Shown one piece after another: positions 11,302 through 21,518 of a DNA stretch of 64,000 nt; position 1 is the stretch's first letter, and each line of letters starts with the position of its first letter. The translations under genes were made by a program, and so were the position numbers. The notes beneath the pieces were generated by a model. The model saw nothing but the letters and a program-made list of their open reading frames with translations, searched no databases and was not told the origin of the DNA. The DNA is taken from NCBI GenBank assembly GCA_001466705.2, contig LATX02000235.1, positions 62,001-126,000 of the forward strand. The letters are read 5' to 3'. The DNA comes from Moniliophthora roreri. Its lineage: Eukaryota; Basidiomycota; Agaricomycetes; Agaricales; Marasmiaceae.

Positions 11302-13475
11302 CTACTTCACTGATTTAGTTACATCTTTTGCCTCATCTTCTTCCAGATACACTCTAGTTCTGTCAATCTGGTGCTCAAAAAAGTTATCAGCACAAACTGA
11401 AAGGCAATTATTTATAAATTCATACCATCCAACACTTCAAAGTGGTCATCACCTCCAACTACCTCCAGAATAGGGAAACCAACAGAACAAGCAAGGGCTG
11501 TTGTTGCAGCATCAAAGTGATGGTAATCATGAACCATTTTTATGGCTTTATAGGCACTTTGGTGATGTCTTGAATAGTAAACACACATTGTGGAAGTAAA
11601 AGATGGAAGTCCCAAAGACACTTGCATGGCCTCTGACATCTCTTCTTTCCCAGAAGAGTCAAGGGACCAGAAATATTTTGTAGCTTCTGCCCAGGACCTC
11701 CAGATTTCTTCATTATCAGAAAGTTGGGGAACTGGTCGGATGAACAGGTACACTGAAGCACCACTTGATGTGAATTCTGTTTTCTCCTGGGGCCTAGAGT
11801 GTTGTCTCTTGCATTTGAATCTGAGGTAAAATCCATAATACATATCTATCTGGATGTTAGCATACTTTTACCATAAGCAAGATAATAAACACACTTACAA
11901 TACTCATCCCACTTGTCTTCATGAATCTGGAGTTGGCTGAACATACTGTGTGCCTGAGTGATCCATGATGCTCTCAAATCACTTCTATTAGGCACAGAAT
12001 ATTGCAATTTCATGTCTGCAGCATGTTGGATATCCATTGGTGTAAATGTAAACCTATGTTTTCTCTCAGTACACAATATCCACTATGACATAATTCCATA
12101 CATACTGCACTGAGCCATCCTTCATCACAACTAGGCTCTCTCTCATTGCATCAGAACCAACCTTTACCCTCTTGAGATAGTAATACAATCTGTTCCTGAC
12201 CCTTGCTGGCAATCTGGCAATAATTTTTTGACTGTGTTTGTGGTAAATTGTGCCAGCAAGAGTTGTGAGAATGGATACAGCCTTTTGATTGGCTACCTCT
12301 TTGCTATAAAACTTGCAAGCATTGTAAATGCCTCCAATGATACTGAGGGTGGAGACTGTTCTGGTGAGGTAGTCAAAGATAGCCCTGGTGTCTCTGTATG
12401 TCTGAATAGATAGTGCAGAGAAGTAGTTGTTGGGCATTGACTTTGAGGTAGAGCTATAAAGTGTCCGAGTTCTGGATCTTGAGAGATGAATTTGAGGACC
12501 CTGACATAATGCACCAGTCTTTGGGTCAATCCACAGATTACCTATAGTCTATAATCTTTTTGTCAATGCAGTAGGAAAGTTTAAGTAAAAGGAGACATAC
12601 AATCTGGGCACCTGGTTGCTATAGACCAAGCTATTGAAAAGGTAAGACAGTAGTGTTTGGAAAACTGATAATTTACATACTTGATGGCAAAAGTATACAT
12701 TCAGAAGTGGGCAAAGTACTTTGTTATTGAAGATGGCATGTGATAGAGGAATCAATGCTGCATTGAGGTTCAAGTTGAGTTAATGTTGAGCCACAGAGTC
12801 AATTAATGCACCATACTATTGTAGAAGATTAGTGCTAGTAAACTGTTTTGGTTGTTGTTATATCCAAATAGCTGAGCAACATATGGGCCTCTGACAATAA
12901 TTGATACTAGAGTTGATGAAGATAAAGAAATTGTCATACTTGACTTGTGAAAATTTATCAAAATCATGCTTGAAGGTCTATATTAGGAAATGTCAGATAT
13001 AACAGTATTGATAGAAAATGTGACTGGCCTTATAGGCATCTTCACCACTGTATTGAACATGTAGGAACTCCATATCTCCAAGTCTGTCTCCAGTGAAAAT
13101 GCGAGCAGTGCTGATCTTCTGATGGGCCCTAACTTTCTGACGTCTCATGACTCTGACTATCACCTTCCCCTGCCTTGTCTCATTATACTCTGTGACCTCT
13201 GATTCATCAATGACACTTGTAACATAGACATCTCCTGTTCGAATATGCCTGTACTAGAGGAATTGATCAAGTCAGCATCAATTTCTGATAGACTATAGTA
13301 AGGAATACAATGAACATACATCATCCCATCTTGTCAACTCTTTCTGAGCTTGCTGCATGCATTGCACTAGGTTGCCTTGAACATGAGTGAGATGCATAAT
13401 ATTGTTATGAGATGCATGGATGTTTGTGAATTGTCCACCAGAAATGGTAAACTCTGAACATCCATAGAGAGACAT
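11302..13475 (-). CDS. Member of a large agaricomycete hypothetical family, intact and multi-exon
   Basis: About ten exons give roughly 480 residues. The N-terminus, SLYGCSEFTISGGQFTNI, has the 'FTIxGGxFxN' opening common in agaricomycete proteins of unknown function. Next come YRHIRTGDVYV, VQYSGEDAYK, then GPYVAQLFGYNNNQNSLLA and LIFYNTLIPLSHA, LWIDPKTGALCQGP, SSGASVYLFIRPVPQL, SWAEATKYFWSLD, MQVSLGLPSFTS, VGFPILEVVGGDD and a charged end (QIDRTRVYLEEDEAK). These successive motifs match what I recall of the family. Every junction keeps frame. One intron (after EDAYK) seems to start with GC rather than GT, the only weak point. Function unknown; it has no kinase or NTPase motifs. Base composition is strikingly CpG-poor compared with neighbours. 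Confidence 0.7.
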
Positions 13476-13499
13476 AAGAGCAATAAGGGACTAGAGGAA

Positions 13500-15045
13500 A
13501 GAAGTAAATCTAGAATGGGATGGGAGATGTATATGAGGGCTGCGAGGAGGCTGTGAGATACAGCATGACTCAGAGAGAATGGTTCTCACGCAACAGCCTG
13601 CCAAACGTCAGGTACATGAGGCGAACATGAGTATTCCACATCAGTGTTGGAGGGTCGGTGACTTTGACAGTAGGGTCAGGTCAGTGACTCAGATCTTGGC
13701 CATCTTGGCCATCGTCCAACTCAGCCTAGTGTCTGCGCCACTCACCAATGGGTCTGTGTCGGACAGTACTCAATAGTTTCTTGTAACTTACTTGCTGAGT
13801 AGTCATATCATTTCATACTTTTTCCTGTATTATTTCATTCATACTGAATAAACAAGTGCTAAATTTTCCGAGTATCATGCAGTTAAACACTACAAAAGGG
13901 CTTACAATTTGTTCCAAAACCTTAGTACCCAGCTCCTCTCATGGATTGAAAGTGGCAGCGGAATCATCTTCTTGACCATCCTGACTTAGGCCTTCAAACT
14001 CGCGCCAGTAAAAGGATGAAGCGGACAAGATTCGGAGATGTGGGAAGTTTGCACCTTTTGAAGCTCCGGAGTGTCGTCATCCTTGGCAAGGTCGCAAGGT
14101 CAGGGCGGTTGACCGACCCAGCGTCTCTGACCTTCCGACCTTGCGGAATTCCACCGGAATTCCACTGACCTTACCAACACTGTTCCACATTGTCCCTTCG
14201 GGTGCATTTGAAACCTCTATCAGGCCATGACGGGACGAAGCAGTAACCAATTCCCAAGTAGGTGTGATAAAAGTCACATTTGAGCAAAGAAAAAAACCAA
14301 GCAAAGAACCCCAGAGGGCAAAACAATTGTACTGTTGAAGTTTAGGTAAACACCATTGAATTCAGAGACGGGTCGAAACTGGGAAGACATTCGAGCGAAT
14401 GAATACGAAAAGCAGAGAAACTTATGCCAGGCTCAAGCTCAAAGGCATGACCGATGGAGTTGTGCGTGAAACGCGGGCGCAGCGTTGTCGCAAAAACACG
14501 TTGAGCGAACGCCTTACATGTGTACAAACGATTTCATTGGTAATTTAGAGCTCACATATCACCTATAGGAATTCGCAGTATCGGGAACCCTGGATCTATA
14601 TGCAAAGCGAGGCTAATAAGGAATCAGGATTGGGAGTAAAGAACGTGAACACGGACCCAAAGTAAAACCGTAAACGCAAGACGAAGTAACGAACGTTGAT
14701 ATCAAATCAAACCAAAACCACATCACGGGTCTGAACCAATCACGGCTGAGCATTTCTAATGTAGGTAGGCAGTAGGGCGAATGTCGACCTCCACACCATA
14801 GAAGCTGAAAGGAGGGGAATGTATGGTAAATGGCGATCGTACGGGAAGACGAAACAATTAGTGTTACGATGGCGCAGAGAGCGATCGACCAATAGTGAGC
14901 CCTTGCAGCAGTGACAGCGATGACGACAGCGCAGAGAATGAGCTCGCAGCGCCTGGCACATACTGATAACACGCAGGCAATCACGACAAAACACACAGCG
15001 ACCGAGACTAGTGCTGGATATCGCCATAGCCTGTCGACCTCGACT
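13500..15045. other. No gene seen; left flank of the hAT-type element
   Basis: Normal CpG content returns from about 13550. The region has short internal repeats, such as CTTGGCCAT twice near 13695-13715 and GGAATTCCAC-like repeats near 14150-14165. Open frames lack recognisable motifs. Confidence 0.4.
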
Positions 15046-15761
15046 TAGGGCTGTTCGCCGTCACCGTATATACGGTGGCGACGGTAACGGTTGTACGGCT
15101 ATTGTATCCGTACCGGCGACCCATTTTCCATCCTATGTACGGTACGGTAGACGGTACGGGTTGACACCGTCTTGACGGCCGTATGTACGGCCGTGTACGG
15201 GCTGGGGAAATTGTTGCTAGTTCAATGCCAGATATTTGCAGAAAATGAAACCTAAATGTCATTGGCCGTCCGAGGAAATGATTTGCTTCGTTATACAGAG
15301 CCTCGGGAGTTGCTCGGGAAAGTCCGACGCCGTTCCGCGGGTGCCATCGAAGCCTACCAACCTCATTGTTCGCTCACCCTACCACTCCAGAACATCATAG
15401 AAGTACTGGAAGGACCTCACTGGGACTTGAAGGGGGTATAATGATGTGTTTGAGAGGTGTATTCCTAAATTCTGACATCATAAGCCTGCTCTGACCCCAT
15501 ACCTGGTCTCCATAGCCCTATAGCAGTCATCTTCACCTTTGCAGGCAACCCCAGAGTGTCCTAGAGCATGCTCCTGGTGATTTGTGCTGCACGCCTAGTG
15601 GGCGCCTACAGAAAACCGTACGATACGGCCGTCAAAACCGTCACCGTATCCGATACTCCCAAAGAATTTCCCTGTACGGTACGGTGACGGAGAAATCGTA
15701 TCCGTCAAGGAACCGTAAAGTGTACGGTCGTAACCGTATACGGTTACGGCGAACAGCCCTA
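15046..15761. mobile_element. Non-autonomous hAT-type element (716 bp) with 8 bp target duplication
   Basis: The left end TAGGGCTGTTCGCCGT is the exact reverse complement of the right end ACGGCGAACAGCCCTA. The similarity continues inward with one or two mismatches through ACCGTATA-type sequence. The element is flanked by CCTCGACT at 15038-15045 and again at 15762-15769, a perfect 8 bp duplication typical of hAT transposons. The subterminal regions are dense with copies of a GTACGGTACGG / ACCGTATACGGT motif on both sides, as expected for transposase-binding repeats. The interior (about 15215-15595) has no transposase-like frame, so it depends on an enzyme supplied elsewhere. Confidence 0.92.
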
Positions 15762-15769
15762 CCTCGACT

Positions 15770-16314
15770 GTACCGGACTTGAGCATTACGCGAGCAAATC
15801 TTGGATACTGTGTCATGGGCTTCCGGTGTCAAATAGATTCATGTAGGTCCTGGTAATCGGTACCAACGACTAGCGAAAAGCTGAATAGAAAAGTCAATAC
15901 AAGGAAGAACATGGGAGTATGATGCAGTCGTACCATGCGAATGCGGGTATGTATACTGAGGGCGCACGAAACCTGTCCTTGTGCATCGTAAATAGCTCCA
16001 GAACGGGGTATATCCCTCTACGAGTAGATGTAGAATGAGCGATGTGCTCACACTGCTTGGAAGAAACGCTTACTGGTATAGACTACAACCTCCGCCTTAG
16101 CCTCCCCGCAAACAGCCCTTACTTTATTCCTCTTGAAATGACGTCGAGCCCACGAGAGAATAGCTGCTCGTGAAGATAATGACCGCAGCGAAGACCTGCG
16201 GATCGTATCAATCGTGCCGAAGGTGGTGGCAACGTGCTGTGGTCGACAACGTGGTAGGTTACACTGGGAGCTGCCGTGGCAAGAGGGGTGGCAAAAGGTA
16301 ATACACAGCCTCAA
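15770..16314 (-). pseudogene. Degenerate tandem copy of the gene at 16532-17250
   Basis: The sequence at about 15860-16300 resembles 16740-17120. Shared parts include the block around ACCATGCGAATGCGGG versus ACCATGCGTTTGCGAG and the TAGATGTAGAAT block. Similarity stops near 15865, shortly before the hAT-type element. Peptides such as AAILSWARRHFKR parallel NILSWACGIDVIS in the other copy. No complete gene can be assembled. Confidence 0.35.
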
Positions 16315-16531
16315 CAGGGGGAAGAGTCATGATCGTGATGAAGAAGCCGTGTAAGGTCAGTTGTTAGGACCAGCGACGATGGTGCTGTAGACGGACGGCA
16401 AAGCTTTGCCAAGCACCTCCCTGTGTTCTCCTTTGCGCCCTTTGCTCGCACCGAAAGTTGAAACTAGCAGTTAACCAGACGTCGACGTCTTCATTATGTG
16501 GGCGAATGTTCGAGTATGATCAACGATGGTT

Positions 16532-17250
16532 TCATGATGTTCGAGTGGATAGAGAGGAACAGTGGGCAACTCCGTATAGCTTCTTGACATCGTCCGTTTC
16601 GAGCAGTGATACGTCGAAAAGGATCTGCAAGACAAGTTCAATTTCGAGAGAAAAATGAGGGTCCAGGTAGACATACCACGAAGATTGGGTCCTGCGTGTT
16701 GGATAGGTTCCTGTCGCGTCCACAGAGCTTTTCATTATCGCCAGCTTCGACCAGCGAAAGGCTGAAAAGAGAAGTCAATCTCGGGAAAAGAACAGGAAGG
16801 AGTAAGATGAAGACATACCATGCGTTTGCGAGGGATGATGTATATCCAGGGCGCATGAGAGGCATTGCGGCATGTTGGAGACCCAGCATAGACAAATCCA
16901 CCTCTAGGAATAGATGTAGAATCAGTATGTGACTAGTGAGAGAAAAGAAGCACTTACCGGTGCAAATTCTAACGTGTTGCTTCATCCGCCACTCCCATGT
17001 TTCGGTTTGCCTCTCCTAGTCCTTCACTCGATCCTGCTCTTGAAATCACGTCGATTCCACACGCCCATGAGAGAATGTTTGTTCTTGGTGACGACGAGGG
17101 GATCTGCGTGTAGTACTCATGGTGCACGAAGAGGATGATGGGCAGTGGTGACTGCTTAGCATGATACTGTTTTCGACTGGTAGCACTACGGGGCGCAAAC
17201 GGCAGTCGGGCGGTGTCGGTAGTGCTCATGAACGAACGATGGTACGCCAT
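16532..17250 (-). CDS. Small spliced gene of unknown function
   Basis: Three minus-strand exons can be joined in frame. One ends ..YTSSLANA, a second reads CLSLVEAGDNEKLCGRDR and on to QDPIFV, and the last reads ILFDVSLLETDDVKKLYG with stop at 16532. The introns have GTATGT donors and TTTTCAG or TTGCAG acceptors. A possible first exon at 16969-17250 starts MAYHRSFMSTTD. The N-terminal structure is uncertain, and I do not recognise the protein. A degenerate copy lies next to it. Confidence 0.35.
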
Positions 17251-17814
17251 ACGTACTCATCCTGCATGGATGGCTCGTCGCTTGTACCGCGAGTTTAACC
17301 TTGTGCTGGAGTCGATTCGGCATGATGTTGTCTTTGGTCGAGGTTGAGTCAAATGGAGGTGGTGATGTGGTACTTTTAGTACTACTAAGATGCAGAAGCC
17401 AAGCTAAAAATGTTCTTTTGATTACATCCGATCCGGGGATCAAGCTTGTGTTGAATGAATGAAGAAAACGCTAGCGCCGGTTGATGGGAATGGGATGGGT
17501 GTAACAAAAAAGGGCGGCGATGACGAAGTCGCTCCATTTGGTGAACAAATTCACACGGGCTGCCAGAAGGCAAACTCGCGTATTTCTGGCTTGACGTTTC
17601 TACAGGAGTATTCTAACACCCGCCACATAGTACTAGTATAGTATACCATACCTTCTTTCTACTTCGCGACTTCAAACTAAGAAAACTCCACGGGGATTCT
17701 AGTAAACCTCGTCCCGTCGTATAAATCATCTCTTGCCAAGACAGTGTTTACTTCATCTTTAATTCCCCGTCCCTTTTTGCATGAATGAAGGAATGAATTC
17801 GTCATATGCTATAT

Positions 17815-18288
17815 TTACAAGGCATGATCATCATACTTGCTCCTTCTCCACGTTCGTCGATCAACACTTGCGAGTCCAAACTCCCTCACCCCATACAATT
17901 CACACACCGCCTTGGCACTCAATTCCCTCTGAATTCTCCGACGTCCTTGGAAGATGTGGTATACCATCAATGGTAATAGGCATACAAACACAAGGTAAAA
18001 CTTGATCAATCTTGTGCTACATTGGTGGATCCCGACCAGAATGAGTTCGATAGCAGATACGAGGGCGAATTGTGCGCATAGGATATGCCACAAAAACCCG
18101 TACGGAAATGAGTATTCGAATCTGATAGGGTAAATCTCATTCTCAGATTGAGAACGAGACCGAGACCGAGATTGGATGTGATACGAAACAGCGGCATAGG
18201 CAGTCAAGAGACCCTCGTTGACATGATGCAGGATGAGTTGGCGAAGCGCCCCAAGATGATCAAGCCAATGATGGAGAAGGGAAGCCAC
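17815..18288 (-). pseudogene. Membrane-protein gene, copy B, frameshifted
   Basis: Homologous to the membrane proteins of copies A and C over the SR-repeat and the second and third membrane segments (FLWHILCAQFALVSAIELIL). The first membrane segment is in another frame: where A has PVSLIGLIILEAPRQ, this copy reads HWLDHLGALRQ. The C-terminus also diverges after the KAV motif. It is probably no longer functional. Confidence 0.6.
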
Positions 18289-19007
18289 AACGTGAGCGGT
18301 GTTGGGAAAGTCGTCATAGATTCAGTTCTGTATGTTATATTGTATCAGCTATCTCCCCGATGAAAACGAAGGCATGAGCGTACCGCCTGGGATCAAGGAT
18401 CAAAAGCATGCCAAGTGTCGAAATGGTGTTGGCGATACCACACTTGTACAGTTACGATTAGCTTCCAAGAAAAAGAGGTAGATATGACAATAAACGCACG
18501 ATACTAAAGATCCGATTGATCTTCTTCGTCCATTGGTTCTGTGTTTGTTGGAGACGATCTTCCATGAGCGTCATGACCTATGTCAAAAATGAATAAGTTG
18601 CATGTGGCGAAATGACAAATGTAACTTGCTGGGTGGATCAAGTCGAGTAGCGGTGAAGAAACCCATTCGTTACGGTGTCTGATTTTATACTCCTTGGAGG
18701 AGAACGAACGCCGCAGTTGAAAAAAGGCCAGGTCCAAGCGTTGAATAATAATCCTGGTCGTCTAGTCATGAATGCGGCAACTGCCACCGGTGGAATAATT
18801 GATCAGAGATGCGTTTCTTTGTTTTTGCACGTCCTTGTTATCGGAATTTGTCGCCGGTTTGACTCAAAGTTGCTGATGTGGTGGACAGAGGCTAATTGCG
18901 ATATTCTGGGGTTTGGAAAGGGAGATATATATCTGTGGATTTGTCATTCTACAGTCAAACCGAAGAAAAAAAATTCAAGGGAGGCATTTTGACGGGGGGC
19001 ATAGAGG

Positions 19008-19235
19008 TCAGTTTCGATATGGGTGTTTGGTTGAAGATGCGCAGAGTCTAAACCTCGAATCCTCCATACCGGTAAAGAATATGGGTGCGAAGCCTGCCTC
19101 GTCGATGTCGCTGTAAAGAGCAAAAGACGGCCGTCGCCTTGTGCAGGGTTTGAGGGTGACACGTGCGTAGTCCACGGACCAGGCCTTGACATCGTCCAGG
19201 ACAATGAGTACCACTTTTTCCTTTGACAGTGACAT
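19008..19235 (-). CDS. Conserved short frame in repeat copy B
   Basis: Open frame with VLDDVKAWSVDYARVTLK and DIDEAGFAPIFFTGMED in one reading frame. The same peptides are split across two frames in copy A. It may be one exon of a longer gene. No family recognised. Confidence 0.3.
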   Translation of the reverse strand: MSLSKEKVVLIVLDDVKAWSVDYARVTLKPCTRRRPSFALYSDIDEAGFAPIFFTGMEDSRFRLCASSTKHPYRN

Positions 19236-19930
19236 CCCCCGGCGCTGTAAATGGACAATCAGAGTCTTTATTTCTGCGGCATTCTGGGCGCTTCTAAGAC
19301 GACCACGTCGCCTGCACCTTCCAAGAGTGCATTTGTCCTTATCTGGTAAGCCTCCAGCAAAGATTTGCGTTAGTAACTTATCGGATCGCTGACGCTAAAC
19401 AATATACCCTAGTAAGGTGAGGAAATCTGTTAGGAGTCAGAGATATAGAGGCGGCTCTGGATGCAGGTGTTAGGTTGGGCGTTTGTACCTGAGGAAGGAA
19501 GGAACAGCGAACGACATAGGCAAGACGACGTGTCACTATTGCTGTAGCCACGAGGGGGAAGGAAACAAGTTTGAGTGCCCAAAACGCTACATTGCTGGAA
19601 ACAATCATATTTGAGCAGCTTCCGACGGTTGCGCTAGCTTTCGGTGGTATCGTATGAGAAAGAGGCGTGTTTCAAGGTGCGTATGTGGCTCTTTGCAGAT
19701 TGAAATATTGAATGAATTCGAAGCCTTTTTATTTATATCCTGGGACCCTTGTATAGTACTCCCACACTCATGCAAAGACGAAAAGGCGGTATTGAACTCC
19801 AAAGAAGGTTATTGGGACTCGGATGCATGAGAGCAACCAGATAGGTAAAAAAACGGCCTTGGGTACTGGCAGGCCGATGGAGGTGTGTTGTGAAGGAATT
19901 GACGCAGGATGACCACCCTGCTAGTCTAAA

Positions 19931-21387
19931 CTAAACTCGCCTCGCCCCCCGCTACCGTGACATAGTACCAATATACATACCTTCTTTCTCTTCGCGACTT
20001 TGCGACTTCAAACTAAAAAAAGTTTGCTCGTACTCCACGGGGATTCTAGTAGTTCGTCCCGTCGCGTAAATCATAAGGCAGTGTTTACTTTAACCTTAAT
20101 TCCCGTCCCTTTTGCATGAATGAAGGAATGAATTCGTCATATACTATATTTACCAGGCATAATCATCATACGCTATACGCTACTTGCCCCTTCTCCACGC
20201 TCGTCGATCGACACCCGCGGCGAGTCCAGACCCAAAAAGTTCCACACCGCCTCGACACTCAATTCCCTCTGAATTCTTCGATGTCCTTGGAGGATTTGGT
20301 ATACCATGAATAGTAATAGCCACACAAACACAGCGGAAATGTTAAACTTGATCAATCTTGTGTAACGTTTGTAGATCAGGATCAGGATAAGTTCGATAGC
20401 AGATGCGAGGGAGAATTGTGCGCATAGGATATCCCATAAGAACCTATATGGGAATGGGTATTTGAGCCTGAGAGGGTAAATCCCGTCCCTAGACCGATAC
20501 TGAGAACAGGTCCGACACAGACACCGACATTGGATGCGATACAAAGCCGTGGCACGGGCATTCAAAAGACGCTCGTTGACATGACGCAGGATGTGTTGGC
20601 GAAGCGCCTCAAGGATGATCAAGCCGATGATGGAGACGGGAAGCCATAATCTGAGCGGTGTTGGGAAAGTCTTTATAGATTCAGTTCTGTATGTTATGTT
20701 GTGTGAGCTACTCCCCCCAATGAAAACGAAGGAATGAGCGTACCGCCTGGGATCAAGGATCAAAAGCACGCCAAGTGTTGAGATTGTGTTGGCGATACCA
20801 CACTACACATGCAGTTACGATTAGCTTCCAAGAAGAAAAAAGAGGTAGATATGACGATAAACGCACAATCCTAAAAATCTGATTGACCTTCTTCGTCCAT
20901 TGGTTCTGTGTTTGCTGGAGACGTTTGGTTACTTTTTCCATGGGCGTCATATTCTATGTCAAAAATGAGTAAGTTGCATGTGGCGGAATGACGAATGTAA
21001 CTTGCTGGGTGAGCAGTATTGGTTTGCGGTGAAGAAACCCGGTCCCATTCGTCGTAGCGTTTGATTTATAACCTGGAGGAGAACGAATGCCACAATTGAA
21101 AAAGGCCACGTCCAAGCGTTGAACAATATTCCTGGTCGTTGCAACTGCCACAATTAATAAACGATGTGTTCCGGATCCTTTGTTTTTGCATGGCCTTGTT
21201 TTATTTGTTATTGGAACGTTGCTGATCGTATCATATGTGGCAGACAGCGGCCGATCGCGACATTCTGGGGGTTTTGGAAAGGGAAGTGGATTCATCATTC
21301 TATAGTCAAAACCGAAAAAGAAAAATCCAAAGGAAGCGTTCTGACGGGGAGGGGCTAGACTTCGGGTCGTCCATACCAGTAAAGAGT
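19931..21387. repeat. Segmental repeat, copy C (shortened)
   Basis: Third copy, same orientation. It starts at TAAACTCGCCTCG, about 300 bp later in the unit than copies A and B, and ends near CCATACCAGTAAAGAG. It lacks about 45 bp present in A and B near 21355, and everything beyond the equivalent of A position 9675. The AKR gene follows within 150 bp. Confidence 0.8.
20173..20769 (-). CDS. Unknown membrane protein, copy C of a local family
   Basis: Open for 198 codons and homologous to the frame at 8440-9015: membrane segments LWLPVSIIGLIIL, FSLASAIELILIL and VFVWLLLFMVYQIL, and the tail FLGLDSPRVSIDERGE. In place of the SR repeat it has a cysteine-containing segment (RCRCLCRTCSQYRSRD-like), so that loop evolves quickly. 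A frame at 20753-20950 (MTPMEKVTKRLQQTQNQW..) overlaps its start and may be a preceding exon with another hydrophobic segment. Function unknown. Confidence 0.5.
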   Translation of the reverse strand: MLLILDPRRYAHSFVFIGGSSSHNITYRTESIKTFPTPLRLWLPVSIIGLIILEALRQHILRHVNERLLNARATALYRIQCRCLCRTCSQYRSRDGIYPLRLKYPFPYRFLWDILCAQFSLASAIELILILIYKRYTRLIKFNISAVFVWLLLFMVYQILQGHRRIQRELSVEAVWNFLGLDSPRVSIDERGEGASSV

Positions 21388-21518
21388 TGGATCTCCGGAT
21401 GCTTCGAACAAGATTTCTGTCGCTGAAAAGGCTGGCGTGAAGGTAACAAATACTACGATTATCACTTTGTTACCTCTGCAGTAAGTTTATCTGTGTACAA
21501 TTTTTGAATCCTTCACCA

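Larger units (their letters stand above)
17350..19345. repeat. Segmental repeat, copy B
   Basis: Second copy of the segment at 7926-9960, in the same orientation and nearly full length. It is recognisable from GGAGGTGGTGATGTGGTAC to CCTTCCAAGAGTGCATTTGT. Small indels relative to A are scattered through it. Confidence 0.85.

Noticed and set aside
14613..14996. Hydrophobic 127-codon minus-strand frame as a membrane protein
   Set aside because: Composition looks like a chance frame, with no homologous copy in the neighbouring duplicate, splice support or promoter.
15256..15441. Open frame inside the hAT-type element as a possible transposase fragment
   Set aside because: Only 61 codons, with no transposase motif (no hAT dimerisation or catalytic pattern), and the element is only 716 bp.
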